A stretch of 64,000 bases of DNA from Stropharia rugosoannulata (lineage: Eukaryota > Basidiomycota > Agaricomycetes > Agaricales > Strophariaceae), in the NCBI GenBank assembly GCA_028532985.1, contig JANCIK010000005.1, forward strand, positions 2,920,501 through 2,984,500. Reading direction: 5' to 3'. Below, piece after piece: positions 1-10,662 of this stretch. The position numbers and the translations under genes are program-made. Numbering within the stretch: position 1 is the stretch's first letter; every line of letters begins with the position of its first letter. The notes beneath the pieces were generated by a model. The model worked only from the letters and a program-made list of their open reading frames with translations, searched no databases and was not told the DNA's origin.

Positions 1-151
1 GCGCCAGAAGGTAGCATTCTTGAATGGAGAACGGCCACCCGATTTTCCAAAGGGCGAAGCGGAAGCTGGATTTATAGGTATTGCCAATGCCAACGACGTT
101 ATCAGCCAAGAGGGGAAAAGAGCTATGGGGCTTGTTGACAGCGTTGCTTGA
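1..151 (+). CDS. 3' end of an unrecognised protein-coding gene (partial)
   Basis: An open frame enters from the left edge (codons start at base 2) and ends at TGA 149-151. It gives about 49 residues ending in GKRAMGLVDSVA. The composition looks like real protein, and the frame runs convergently toward the cyanase gene 260 bp away, as expected for a gene terminus. I do not recognise the family. The rest lies outside the window, so no function is offered. An internal exon boundary just off the edge cannot be excluded. Confidence 0.45.
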   Translation, partial: RQKVAFLNGERPPDFPKGEAEAGFIGIANANDVISQEGKRAMGLVDSVA

Positions 152-410
152 GTAGATCGTGGAACGAAATTCCAAGGGCAAGCCTAGTAATCACCTCTAC
201 TCCTAACTGAATCCCGGTCCGTTTGGAAGACATTGGCGACCGGGGACTCTGTAAGATAAGATGCCTCGTAGATCGAATTTTTGTTGCGGATACATTGTTC
301 AATAAAGAAAAATGCTTCTCATATATCGCCTAGGATGAGACGTCATTTCAACATTCAAAACAAAATAAATTGCCATAATTCAATGAGTTGTGAAATTCTT
401 GTTAATTAGT

Positions 411-1183
411 CTACCACTTTGCGTAAGGCAAGAATTTGCCACTGAAAATTGTGTAAGTTGTGATGCATAAATCTTGAAAAAAGACAAGTAAGGCTTACTC
501 GAAGGTCAGAATAACACGGTCACCCTTGGGGTCGGGCTTCTTGTCAACATTTATTTTACAGTCAATCATAGACATAATGCCATCTCCAAACTACGAGGAG
601 TGCATATATGCGTCAGACCCCAGACTAACAAGTGTGGATGTAAAGGGATCGACACACCTTCTCGTGGATCACTGCCTTGATTGCATGCCCGTATACCAGA
701 ACACCCTATTGATATATTATGAGCGTATATATGTTACAAAGGCGCATCGACATACCTCGTATAACCTGTAGATGACTGGATCTTGGGGAGGGGTTGGACC
801 CAAACCTCTGTACGGCCACCAGTGGTTACCCAGTCCACCGAGGGCGTCTCCAGTCGGAACATCCAGAATATCAGCGACTTTCTTTAACTCGTCCTCAGTA
901 AATTTAGCCTGATCAATCATCAACAAAGGATCCACAATTATATGTACTTTAGAAACTTGCCTGGCCGTAAAAGGCGGCGGCAAGCCAGACTTCATCCTTG
1001 CCTATCTCTTTGGCGATCTGGTCGAATGTGAAACCTTTCTTTGCCTTGGCCTCAAAGAGTTGCCCGATAATTGGCGGCAATTCGTTGAGAGGAGTGTTGT
1101 TAGTTGGCACGGTCTATAGAGATCATCAATTCCTTCGAACACTCTAAGCAAATCATAATCCGTACTGCGTAGATTGAAGACAT
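411..1183 (-). CDS. CYN1: Cyanate hydratase (cyanase)
   Basis: Cyanase converts cyanate and bicarbonate to ammonia and CO2 and detoxifies cyanate in the cytosol. Six exons on the minus strand (1166-1183, 961-1113, 756-908, 658-705, 499-590, 411-441) give a 164-residue protein, close to the usual fungal length. The N-terminal helical part reads [20 protein letters not shown]. The catalytic C-terminal part has YRLYE (Arg105, Glu108) and GIMSMIDC (Ser131). These match the E. coli triad Arg96, Glu99 and Ser122 with a constant offset of nine. The protein ends [10 protein letters not shown]. Intron 2 begins with GC (gcaagt) instead of GT. The start ATG at 1183 is followed by a six-codon first exon, which is the least certain part; everything from exon 2 on is clear. 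The SDH assembly factor gene lies upstream on the same strand. Confidence 0.93.
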
Positions 1184-1694
1184 TGGTGGTCGAGATCAAG
1201 AGGTGGAACTGTGTCAAATGGTTATAAGAGAATGAGACTGATCGCAGTGTCTTGGAAAGATCCTTATAAACCATTCTCTCATGGGAGTACCACGGTCGTA
1301 TGCTCACTCAAGGGAAGCCACACGGTTGTTCATTCCTGTGACGGAAAAGAAATAGAGCCAAGTATTTTTCCCTCTGTCTGCGCACTAGTGTGAGGTTATC
1401 TGTTACATGTGATGAGGTGGGAGGAAACGGAGGACCGTGTGAGAACGAAGCCCCAAGTATAGGACCGGCATAATTGCAAACTGGATGCGGTGAGTGCTTA
1501 AAATCCCGCTATCCTTATACTGCACAGCACCATGGAAGAAATATGTTGAGCTTGGGAAGACTCGGATAGACGCGGGATAGCACGAACAGACTGACATTGG
1601 CAGTTCCGGTCGCACACGCATTTTAGCGCGGGGTATGACTTTTTCTTGGCTTTCGTGTATGGACCCATAGATATCAAACAGGAATAATGGAGCG
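1184..1694. other. Intergenic, cyanase promoter side
   Basis: This 511-bp gap lies between the cyanase start and the stop of the SDH assembly factor gene, both on the minus strand. Short open frames are present on both strands but none has coherent protein composition or splice context. It presumably holds the cyanase promoter; I see no recognisable site. Confidence 0.5.
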
Positions 1695-2278
1695 CTATGA
1701 CTTTCCCTCTTGCTCCTCCTGCGGTTGTACGGGCTTCCATACGTCTTTTGCTGCGTGCATTAGTTCATACAGCTGGCCTAGCTGCTCGTTCGACATCTAG
1801 AGTCGTGTAAGTGATAAATAAGTCAAGCGGAGTGTGTTCAAAGCCTACCTTCTCAAAAGCAGTAGGATCAAGCTTCTTTCCGCTAAACTTGGCATTCGGG
1901 TCTGAAGGCAGTTGGTCTAGATACATTTTCCACTGTGAAAGGAACCCCATAATGTACACCGGATTGGTAACCTCTCTATGCCGACGAAATTCTGCACTCG
2001 ATAGTTCGTCACAAACGCGCATACAATCATGGGGAATGCACTTGCCTGATTTTACATAGTTATCCCCCAGAGAGCGCATATCGCGAGGAAGAAGGCGATG
2101 GGCGCGTAGTAGCCGCCTATACAGCCTATTGTCGGATTCAAACGAACAATTAGTTTCACATGGACCGAATTCGACTATGTGCATACGGAATCGGCGGGTA
2201 AAGCATGGCGCTGGCTTCGGTCAGTTTCAGCGGTGATTTCGACACCGATTCGGCAAGTCTGATGATAGATACACGCAT
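1695..2278 (-). CDS. SDH7: Succinate dehydrogenase assembly factor 3 (ACN9/Sdh7, LYR protein)
   Basis: This family consists of mitochondrial-matrix LYR chaperones that help mature the iron-sulphur subunit of succinate dehydrogenase. Four exons (2187-2278, 2046-2125, 1849-1991, 1695-1796) give 138 residues. The N-terminus is basic and hydroxylated, like a mitochondrial presequence. It is followed by PPIPLYRRLLRAHR, with the LYR motif at residues 32-34 reconstructed across intron 1. Then come GDNYVKSEFRRH and NPVYIMGFLSQWKMYLDQL, both hallmark ACN9 segments, and the C-terminal NEQLGQLYELM. Intron 2 uses a GC donor (gcaagt). An alternative start at an internal ATG would extend an upstream frame but breaks the PPIPLYRR join, so the start at 2278 is preferred. 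Confidence 0.92.
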
Positions 2279-3465
2279 TTTGATATATTGTTGGGATAGG
2301 GTTCTCTAAAGGTTCTCCGAAGGACGTTTGAACAAAAAGGTCAGGTGGATGAGAGGCAAACGAGAGGAAGCCGGAGTCGGCGCAACAGAGACGCGGAGAA
2401 ATCGGAGATGCAAATTAGGCTCAGGACGGACCGCCGCCCGCTCTGAGGTGGCAGGGATGCTCTTTGAGATCAACGTCAACGTTAAACGTTCAACTTGCAG
2501 AGCGTAATCGCACGTAACGGCCGCCACTTCTGAACCATGTTCGTTCGCCGGTGATCTTTGCCTGCCTGGCTTCAATTGTCTTCTGGGTGTTGTACATTAC
2601 GATATTTTCACAAGCTATAAAGTAAGATTACTTTTCCCTGTTTGTGGATGGCGCGAAGCGCACTGCCGACATCTAAGGTTCAGGCCTGCCTTATCCTCGA
2701 CTCTAAGTGAATAACATACAGGCTGTTTCGGCACTATGTCAAGCTGCGTGTATGTATTATTATTATATGGATGGAAGACTTATCAGCTGTATAGATAAAA
2801 TTAGTTACCTAACTATTCTCACTGTTAATAAAAGGGATGGCGTTGTGGAAATAATATGAACAATAGACCAAGAATTCGACTGCTCTTTAATCTCACATGT
2901 AGTTCATTCAACTTCATACCGCAGGTGGATCCGACTTGAAGGACTTGAATGATCAATGAAGTGCAGATGGAATCTCATCTCTGTACATTTCTCTACCATT
3001 GAAACGGCTGTGAAGCGAGAGAATCTAGCTGTGAGTCGATATCTTGGAGTGGTACTTGAATTGCACGTCGGGAGAATCGATGTATTGAATTCAAGGTCTG
3101 CTGGACAAAATGAGTTGGACATGTTGCTCAGTGCCAGTCACGGTAAACTTGAGGAAACGGCGGAGTTTATCGGAGCTTATCCTGGAAAGGAATTCCCACG
3201 AGCACTTAGCGCGGGCTTATCCCACTCGAGCTCGTCCCCACACCACCAAGTTCTTCGTCCGTATCTGCCTTGCGCTCGCCCTTAGCGATCTGTAAGACGG
3301 CTAAACTTAATGTGAACACTTCTTTCCAAGTTATTACGCGTATTTGGACACCTGGGAGCTTATCAATGTTTCATCAGCCTTTGTTTTGCCATTTTACAGG
3401 TCAACCACAAAAACTCCATAAACGGCGAATTTTTTCTTCAGTTTTTTCAATCTATTTTTTCCGCC
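2279..3465. other. Intergenic, divergent promoter region
   Basis: About 1.2 kb lies between the divergently transcribed SDH assembly factor gene and the AT-hook gene. The largest open frame (2956-3285, plus) has no recognisable protein character. I see only AT-rich stretches and no tRNA, repeat or motif that I can name. Confidence 0.5.
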
Positions 3466-5635
3466 ATGGATAATCCCATGCAGACGGCGGGACATCCACA
3501 CCATAACCATGTATTCGATCCCGCATTGACCCACCACCAACCAGCCCAACCGATGCCTGGCGGTGAGGATGCCCAGCAGGTGAATCCGTCCGCCGAGGGA
3601 CCGAGTGTCACCCCAGGTCTCAACCCCGATGGAACACCCGTCAAGAGACGACCCGGTCGACCAAAGGGTAGCACGAAGAAGAATCTGCTCGCGGGATCGC
3701 CTCTCCCTCCAAAAGTCAAGCGGCCAGTAGGCAGACCACGGAAAGATGGGTTTCCGGCGGGGTCAGTAGGCGCAAGGGTGAAACGTGAGAGGGCGGTTGG
3801 TACCCAGCCCGCGATTCCGGTGGTGAGTAGAACTTTACGTTAGCCTGACGGAGGTTTGAAAGGCTCTAGGTACACTACGGCGGTGTGGGCTATCCTCAGG
3901 TGCAGTACGGGTACTCGATCAGTGCGCCAATGCCCCCGATGCCAGGCCCGCCTATGTTCCAGATTGACCCTTCACTGGATAGAGGCGACAATGAATGGGC
4001 AGAGCTTTCCCGGACGAATCCCAATGGCTTCCTAGGGGCCCTACTTACTGCTCTTGCTGCTCCCAATCCCGTATCGAGCGCAGGTCCCACTGTTGAAGAA
4101 GCGTTTAAATCCCATCTTGTCTCATTAGCTCCCAATCCCAGTCAAATGCAGCCCATACCATCACTGTACTCTATTCTGAAGACCTTTTGGTTACCTTCCA
4201 GTCCCGCTTATTTCTCTCTCACCGCTTCAGCATCTACGGCGCGCACGCCTTCTGAACATCGTTTCTTGTACTGGGATCCACAACCCCTTGTCTTCAATGG
4301 AATCGCGTGTCCCAGTTGTTCCGCCCCACTAATAAACCGTGGGCGTATCTCATCAGGTCCGGTCAAAATATACGACATCGAAAAGCCATTTTTCATCGTG
4401 GGTTGTGAATATGTATGCCGCTCACCTGCGTGCATCGCCGTCACTACCTCAGAAGGACGCAAATTTGCATCGACGGATTCGAGTATTCTTCGTTCATTGC
4501 CGATGCTTCTCAAGGATGAGTTCCCCGCGCGCTTGTTGCATGGAGACGCTGACGCGGGCAGCGGACCTAATGTATGGAATTGGAAGGCGATGGGCGTTAG
4601 CACTGGGCTCTGGAACCTAGTGATGGGCGGGCTTCGCTCAGGCTTGAAGAAGGACGTGATTCTGCGACTCATCTGGGCAGTTCAGCATAAGGTACCTGAT
4701 GGACAGGGGGACCTCCCTCCCATGCCTCCCCCTCAATCCACAGAGCCTACCGCACACCAGGAACATGACCAGTCGGGTGATAAAATGGATGAAGATGAAG
4801 AGGGTGATGATGATGGTGATGAAGAAGGCGATGGACATCCCGAACCTGAGGCAAACAGCAGTCCGGGGCAGACAGCCGCGACGCTATCATCTACTGTACA
4901 GCTATCTTACTTTTCTGATTTCTCTTTCTAACAAATTATTGGTTTTTGGGTTTCCTTTTGTAGAACTTCCAAGACGCCTATGGGGATGCGTGGAAAGAGA
5001 ATACCGCCATGACAGAAGCTCAGCCCAAGCCTGTGTCCGGGGTCGGCGCGTCCAGCACGCCAATAGCGGTGCCAGTTACAACATCCGCATCCACGACACC
5101 TGTCCAGCAACAGCAGCAGGCCCCGACTCCGCTTTCCCCACCGCATCCTCAGGCCTCTACTCAATCTCAACCTCAGGCACCCCAACCACCGCCGATGCAC
5201 CCTGTACTCGCGTCCCCGCATGGTTACAACCCTTATACTGCATATCCATTTACGCCTTACGCATATATGCCACACCTCGTGAACGGTGGCATGGTCGCCC
5301 TTGGGCAGATGCCACCCAGCAGTGCCCCCGTGGCGACTGGAACAACATCTACATCCAGTACAACGCTTGCAAGTGTCGGTAGCATGGGTGCAAACAGCGG
5401 CCCAGGCGGTGCGATCGAGAATGGTATGACCTCTTCCGCGACGGGGATGATGGGCGCTATGGGACCGCATACGAAGCGTAGCCCGCGACACTGCTGTAAG
5501 TGCGGGTCCCAGGACTGCAAGGGCAAAGGAGGTCGGTCGTTCTGCACGAATCCTTGTCAGGACTGCGGTAAGTTGGAGTGCAAGGGGCGGAATAGCAGAC
5601 GACCGGATAAAAAGTGCTCAGAGGGATGGAGCTAA
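3466..5635 (+). CDS. AT-hook nuclear protein with DUF6729-like domain and C-terminal Cys cluster
   Basis: Three exons (3466-3822, 3870-4895, 4964-5635) encode 684 residues. Two AT-hooks are visible, RRPGRPKG (61-68) and KRPVGRPRK (85-93), implying minor-groove DNA binding in the nucleus. The central region has conserved-looking FLYWDPQPLVFNGIACPSC, a possible zinc site with CPSC and later CEYVCRSPAC, resembling the fungal DUF6729 domain (named from memory). An acidic stretch follows (MDEDEEGDDDGDEEGDG), then a long Pro/Gln/Thr-rich linker. The C-terminus is dense in cysteine, CCKCGSQDCKGKGG then CQDCGKLECKG, and probably binds zinc. Both introns preserve frame with canonical sites. The molecular role is unknown; a transcription or chromatin factor is an inference from the AT-hooks. 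Confidence 0.82.
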
Positions 5636-6687
5636 GGGTATGTATCCCCCTGTGTCTGCCGTTATCAATCCTCTCGGAGGGTCAGTTTTATTGGCTTTGT
5701 TCAACTCTATCATTCGTATGAATCATGACATGGTGTGTAGGATTTGTTAATGGTGTTTAATGACTTACATGTATCATACTCTTTAAGTTCCATTTATTTG
5801 GTCATCACGCGCCAAGCAGCGGTGAATCGTGATTGTCTACAATAGTTATCTTCGAAGTCCAAGGACGCACCCAGTAGCTCAAGCCGTGGAGCAATTATGA
5901 TCCTATGAGAAAACCAAAGAATTTGAACGCTTCTGGAATCCGGTATCGCTATAAACCCCTAGGCGGGTTGCCATTGTCGAGCTCTTCAAACACTTTTGCC
6001 TCTCACCAGCATGATAAGTTTCGGCGCAGCACGCCTAATGGACTCACCCTGCGAATTTATATTCGCGGTCGGCTGGTTTTGTCCAGATATAGCAATTGAT
6101 TCCTTTGTCGAGGAGTCTTGATAACAACGTTGGATACTCCCCTTCGGAAAACATGATCAACTTGGACCTTGCATTCCGTTTCCTTCAGCCATCTTGAAAC
6201 CTTAGTGTATTCAAGCAGAGTATATTTGACATAGTATCAAGACAGGCCGAAATAGAACTTCGACTATACATTAAAGGTTGCATCCAAATTGCCAAGTGGA
6301 GGCGGGATCATACTACCGACAAACCCAAAACTTTAACATGGGAGTGGGAATGACTACGGGCCATGTCGAGGAAATGATGATAAGCACTGATCACTGATAT
6401 CCTTCCACGTTAAACTATAGACGAGCGCGTATGTACCTCGGGGATGTCCAATTGGTTCATTATAATCAATGTTCGGCGCGTTTTCACGCGAGGGCTGCTT
6501 TTAGGTGAGAGATTATAACATTTAAGGTGGGAAACATTGACAGTCATATGCATAAAGACACCTACTGTGAAAAGAACACCCCCTGGAAACGGGTAGGCCC
6601 CGGCTTAAAACTCAGTTTCGCAAGCGGGAGCGCTTCTTCGGACTCCGACCTTCGTGCCTCTAGTTCAGCAAAAGTCTTTCGTTGTCT
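5636..6687. other. Intergenic, no gene seen
   Basis: About 1 kb between the AT-hook gene and the decayed membrane-protein gene. Open frames are short (the longest is about 64 codons) and lack splice support. I see no RNA gene or repeat. Confidence 0.5.
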
Positions 6688-8078
6688 ATGTCTTCTCCGT
6701 TGAAAATCCCCTCAAACATTGTGCAGTTGTAGGTATCTAACTTCTAAGTACGATTTTTTGACTAATTAAAAGTATACTAGGACTTTCCCTCAGGTATATA
6801 CAAATCCATCTCAGTGAAGTTCTATCTGTACGAGATTTTTACAGCTGCTGGGGATAATGTTCAACTGGGGCCTCTTGGGTGTATTGGCTGTTCAAGTTTG
6901 TCAGTGCCATCAGATCGCGTTGAATTACTGATTTTTATTCTGTAGACCTTTACTTCATGTTCTTCAGAGATTCCCGGCATACCCGTGCTCTAGGTGTGTA
7001 ACCCATAATCCATCTACATGCAAGGTTTCGATCAGATAATCTTACGCTGAACTGTTTCTCTATAGTGGCTATTCTGTTCTGCCTGGAATGCATCCAGACA
7101 GCCATGCAGAGCGCCGACGTGATGCATTGGTTTTCCAAAGGATACGGCAGGATAGATTTTTCTAGAAGATACATATTTGGGCCCAATCGACGTACCCATT
7201 ATGGCCGGAATCATCTCCTTGACTGTCCAGCTATACTTTGCGTGGCAGATATGGGCATTGGGCAAAATTGTTCCCCTTGTTGTGTTCATTGTGGCATTAT
7301 CCCTTGGACAATGTGCAGCGGCTTTTGTTGCAGGAGTGCAGGTATGCGGCTGGATTACCGTACAACAGCGCCGTCTACGCCCATTGCTTGACTAATGCAT
7401 TACATTGAATGAAATCTAGGCCTTACAAATAGGAAATTTCAGAGGGCTTGTTACTAAAAGTCTCGCCCCAAAGGTGTGCGCTACTATCTCGAGACCATTG
7501 ATACTATATTTACAATGCTTTAGTTGTGGCATTCAGGTGCTGCTATATCCGACACCGCTATTGCAATCAGCATGACCTATCTAGTAAGTCAATATTCTAT
7601 GGGAAAATGGAGAACAGTGTAAGAATAACCTTATAACTTTAGCTTTTGGGAGCAAAACAGAAAAGTGTAGCTGGTCGCACTAGAAATGTATTTAATCGCA
7701 TCATTGCTCTTACTGTTGAGACAAACAATGTATCAGATTGGTGTTGCTTTATAATTGAGCCCATCATATCCGAACATAGCTGAATTGTCCTGAAGCAACT
7801 ATTGCAATCATTACCTTGATCCTCTTCGTGAGATATTCAAAAACACTTTAGTGATTCTCAATGGGCGTATTAACTTACCGAATGACGACAGAAAACCTTC
7901 AAGCAGTTGCAATGTAAATTTCTCCCTCAGCTATGTGCATGCTACCAATCATTCAGCAGCTCAGGAACACGGTATCAGGATTATGGTTCTACGACAGACG
8001 CAAGACAAGTCAGATCTCAGTGATATAGAAAATGATTCAGCACAGAATACTGTAAGTTCCAGATTCCAGAGCCCATAG
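6688..8078 (+). pseudogene. DUF6534-type seven-helix membrane protein, apparently decayed
   Basis: The DUF6534 family is a large basidiomycete group of roughly seven-helix membrane proteins of unknown function. The start MSSPLKIPSNIVQL joins through a 13-nt exon (6781-6793) to LLGIMFNWGLLGVLAVQVYL, and then across exons to LFCLECIQTAMQSADVMHWF. Downstream pieces include PIDVPIMAGIISLTVQLYF, LWHSGAAISDTAIAISMTYL, RNVFNRIIALTVET, ATIAIITLILFV and VILNGRINLPNDDR. Two breaks are visible. Near 7160 the reading frame shifts by one base at a run of five T, with no room for an intron. Near 7830 the segment between LILFV and VILNGRI changes frame and lacks residues expected in the last helix loop. A sequencing error could explain the first break but less easily both. 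I call it a pseudogene with moderate confidence. Confidence 0.6.
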
Positions 8079-8383
8079 ACTATATCGTTGCTATATCTCC
8101 ATAAATAATCTGTGTGCCTATAGATCTCCAAACAAGTAGCTTTTGGTCAGCTACAAGTGGTATAATGGCTGGGCGCTTGTTTTGCTATTAATAGATCCGT
8201 ACAAGAAGCTATTAATAAAAGAATCAAACGAGAACAGTCGCCTCAAAAGAGAATTACCATCGGATTTCTGTATTACGTACGTTGCTCGCTAACTTTGCTG
8301 TACAACACTTCAACGTACTCTATGTAACATGAATGGCTTTACTACATATGTATGCTACAATTCGACTTCAGTGTCCGGACTAC
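8079..8383. other. Intergenic between convergent genes
   Basis: About 300 bp separates the decayed DUF6534 gene from the 3' end of the GH17 gene on the other strand. I see no coding signal. Confidence 0.5.
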
Positions 8384-9683
8384 TCAACACGGACTGAATG
8401 CGCCTCCGTTAAGCTGGATCTTTCCAAATATCCCGAAGCTTCGCTCGTTGTCGTTACTCTTCCAAAGCTGGTCATCGTACTCAAATGCAAATACCGAAAC
8501 GCTTGTGTCGTCGCGACAGGCGCAGTTCAAATTCAGGATCGCGTTTGACTCATCAGCCACTGATGCCACAGCAGCGCCGTTATTTGGTCCTCTAGAAGGC
8601 CACCCGGATCTGTTGAGTACTCTTGTCAGATGATCAAGTCATGTGAAATTATATAGAAAGCTTACTCGGTGATGTATATTTTCTTGCCTGGGCAGGCTGC
8701 CTTCAATGCAGGATCCACAGTCTTGAATACGAAGTCCCCTGCTTGACCGGATGTAACACCTCCGTCATAGAAAGCGCTGCCAACATTGTTCCTTAATTGG
8801 ATACTTAGCTTAACGAATCGACTTACTGGGCATTTGCTCCTGCGAAGTCACCCGTGCACAATATAGGGTTATCCCTCACCATGACCCAGGTATGGACAGT
8901 AGAAACAGGCGTGGTAACACCAATTGAGCCAAGATACCCTTTCAGAAGTCCTCAACGTCGTCGAATGATAATTTAAAAGAGAAGTAGCATACCTCGAACA
9001 TCGTAGACCTTGTTCATGATGTTTTGAGGTGTATCGTTCACCTAAAAATGAGGATTTTATTCGTTAATAATGTAGCACCCATTAACGTTCGGTCGTACAA
9101 ATTAAACTTACTTCGTTACCAACAGTTAGACCTATGTATCTTCCTGCGCCATATTTTTTATATGCCATGACAAATGTCTGGACATCGTTGCTATATTCGG
9201 ATTCTATTTATCAGTGAACAAACCTCCGGTTATAAGGAGTGACATACTTTATCTGTGTTATGTCTTGAGCAATAGTATCCTGACAGATAGTTCAGAAATA
9301 GTGTGTCAATTTTTTTTTAAAAAAAAAAACTGCATATCCATACCCCGACATTTATTCCTGCCATTATCTGCAGCCCAAATTGAGCAGCAGCAGAAGAAGC
9401 CATATCTAGGGCATTACAGTCGAAGCCTAAAATGCGGATGGCACGAAAGCCCTGAGAGTTGGCATCACTGGCTAATTGGTTCCACTGTGTGATGCAATGT
9501 AATATATAAGTATTCCTCTAGACTCGAAGTGAGAGTGTATACTTGAGCTTGAGTGCGGCAAGTGTATGTCGATACCCCTCCGATGCTGTTGGAGACAGTT
9601 AGGCCAGCGAAATTGTTGTTCGCGTAGGCAGGAACAATAGAGGCAGTTGCGGCGAAGGCAATTAGTAGAGCAGTAGCAAACAT
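8384..9683 (-). CDS. Secreted glycoside hydrolase family 17 (beta-1,3-glucanase-like)
   Basis: GH17 enzymes hydrolyse or transfer beta-1,3-glucan, the main fungal wall polymer. The start at 9683 gives a signal peptide (MFATALLIAFAATASIVPAYA), then the mature N-terminus NNNFAGLTVSNSIGGVSTY. Successive exons give DANSQGFRAIRILGFDCNAL, YGAGRYIGLTVGNE (presumed acid/base Glu), the exon with VSTVHTWVMV and ANAHAFYDGG, and finally KKIYITESGWPS, carrying the presumed nucleophile Glu. At least six introns are needed; the TE/SGWPS join and the NE/VND join are clean. The one in the middle (around 9200-9340), which contains T/A homopolymers, is less sure. The protein ends QLNGGAFSPC with no visible GPI signal. 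It is probably wall-bound or extracellular. Confidence 0.88.
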
Positions 9684-10289
9684 CTTGTGAAGCTCGCTCA
9701 AAAAATATTGCAACTGCTGGACTTCTTATATGGCTGTGGGATAGAAGGATCCCGAAAGCTGACATGACTACCTAACTGCCGTCTTCTTTGCATTTGCTGC
9801 TAGCGTCTGATGAATACATATGCTTCATGCACTATTTCAGGCTTTAAAATGTAACCAGCCGCTATCTTCGGTTTCATCTGCAAAGGCCATAATGCCTATA
9901 GTCACCTGCGAGCTCGGCGACCAGTGAAATCATGGTTCAAAGCTGAAAATCTGACTCGGAATGCTGGATGAATAAAAATATCCTGCATGTGTTCTGTCAA
10001 GTATTTTTAGCCGGTCTGCCTTGTTTCAGCAGATCCCCTATTTTTACTCTGGATCACCGGTCACTTCTGGATTGGTGACGAAAAGAGTAGGCTATCCCAG
10101 GTTGAACGGGACTCACCATCGCCTCATTTAGAGTAGTAAGTATACAAACAATAGAACTGCATCAAACCTTGTTGCTCACTTCTGATCTAGGTAACCGAAT
10201 ACGCAACAGACAAAACCATTTCCGATCTGACAAGTCCGTAAGGAAAGCCGTGCGAAAGGCCAGATCATCAGTGGCCGTAGTGCGTGACC
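9684..10289. other. Intergenic, GH17 promoter to pogo insertion
   Basis: Six hundred bases holding the presumed GH17 promoter and the left target flank of the pogo-like element. I see no open frame of note. Confidence 0.5.
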
Positions 10290-10291
10290 TA

Positions 10292-10316
10292 CTGTACGTA
10301 ATCAGGAACTCGGTCA
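10292..10316 (+). repeat. Left terminal inverted repeat of the pogo-like element
   Basis: A 25-bp repeat identical to the reverse complement of 22833-22857, preceded by the TA target site at 10290-10291. Confidence 0.95.
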
Positions 10317-10662
10317 GTTAAACATATTTCATGAATTGAAGACTGAAAAATTGGTTCACCGTCACATTTCTTTTGTTTTTTGTTTCGTTTTGTTATTATG
10401 AGCCACTGTACAAAATTTTAGCTAGGTAGAATGCTTTAGACATACTCCAGAGAATAAAAAGTGCTTTTGTCCCAATTTCGGCCCGTTATATATTACTCGG
10501 TCAGTCCAACTTGGCGTGAGAGCGTATCACGTGCGTCATACGCCCGCGTTATCGCGCATCATCGCTTCTTATCTCTTTCTTAATCCTGACACTCCCTCCA
10601 TCGACTACGGTAAAAGCACACTATGTAACTTGTATATTTCACTTCAGGGGATACATACACCT

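Noticed and set aside
3896..4672. Long minus-strand open frames opposite the AT-hook gene (3896-4135, 4208-4672)
   Set aside because: They are shadows of a well-supported plus-strand exon and have no recognisable content.
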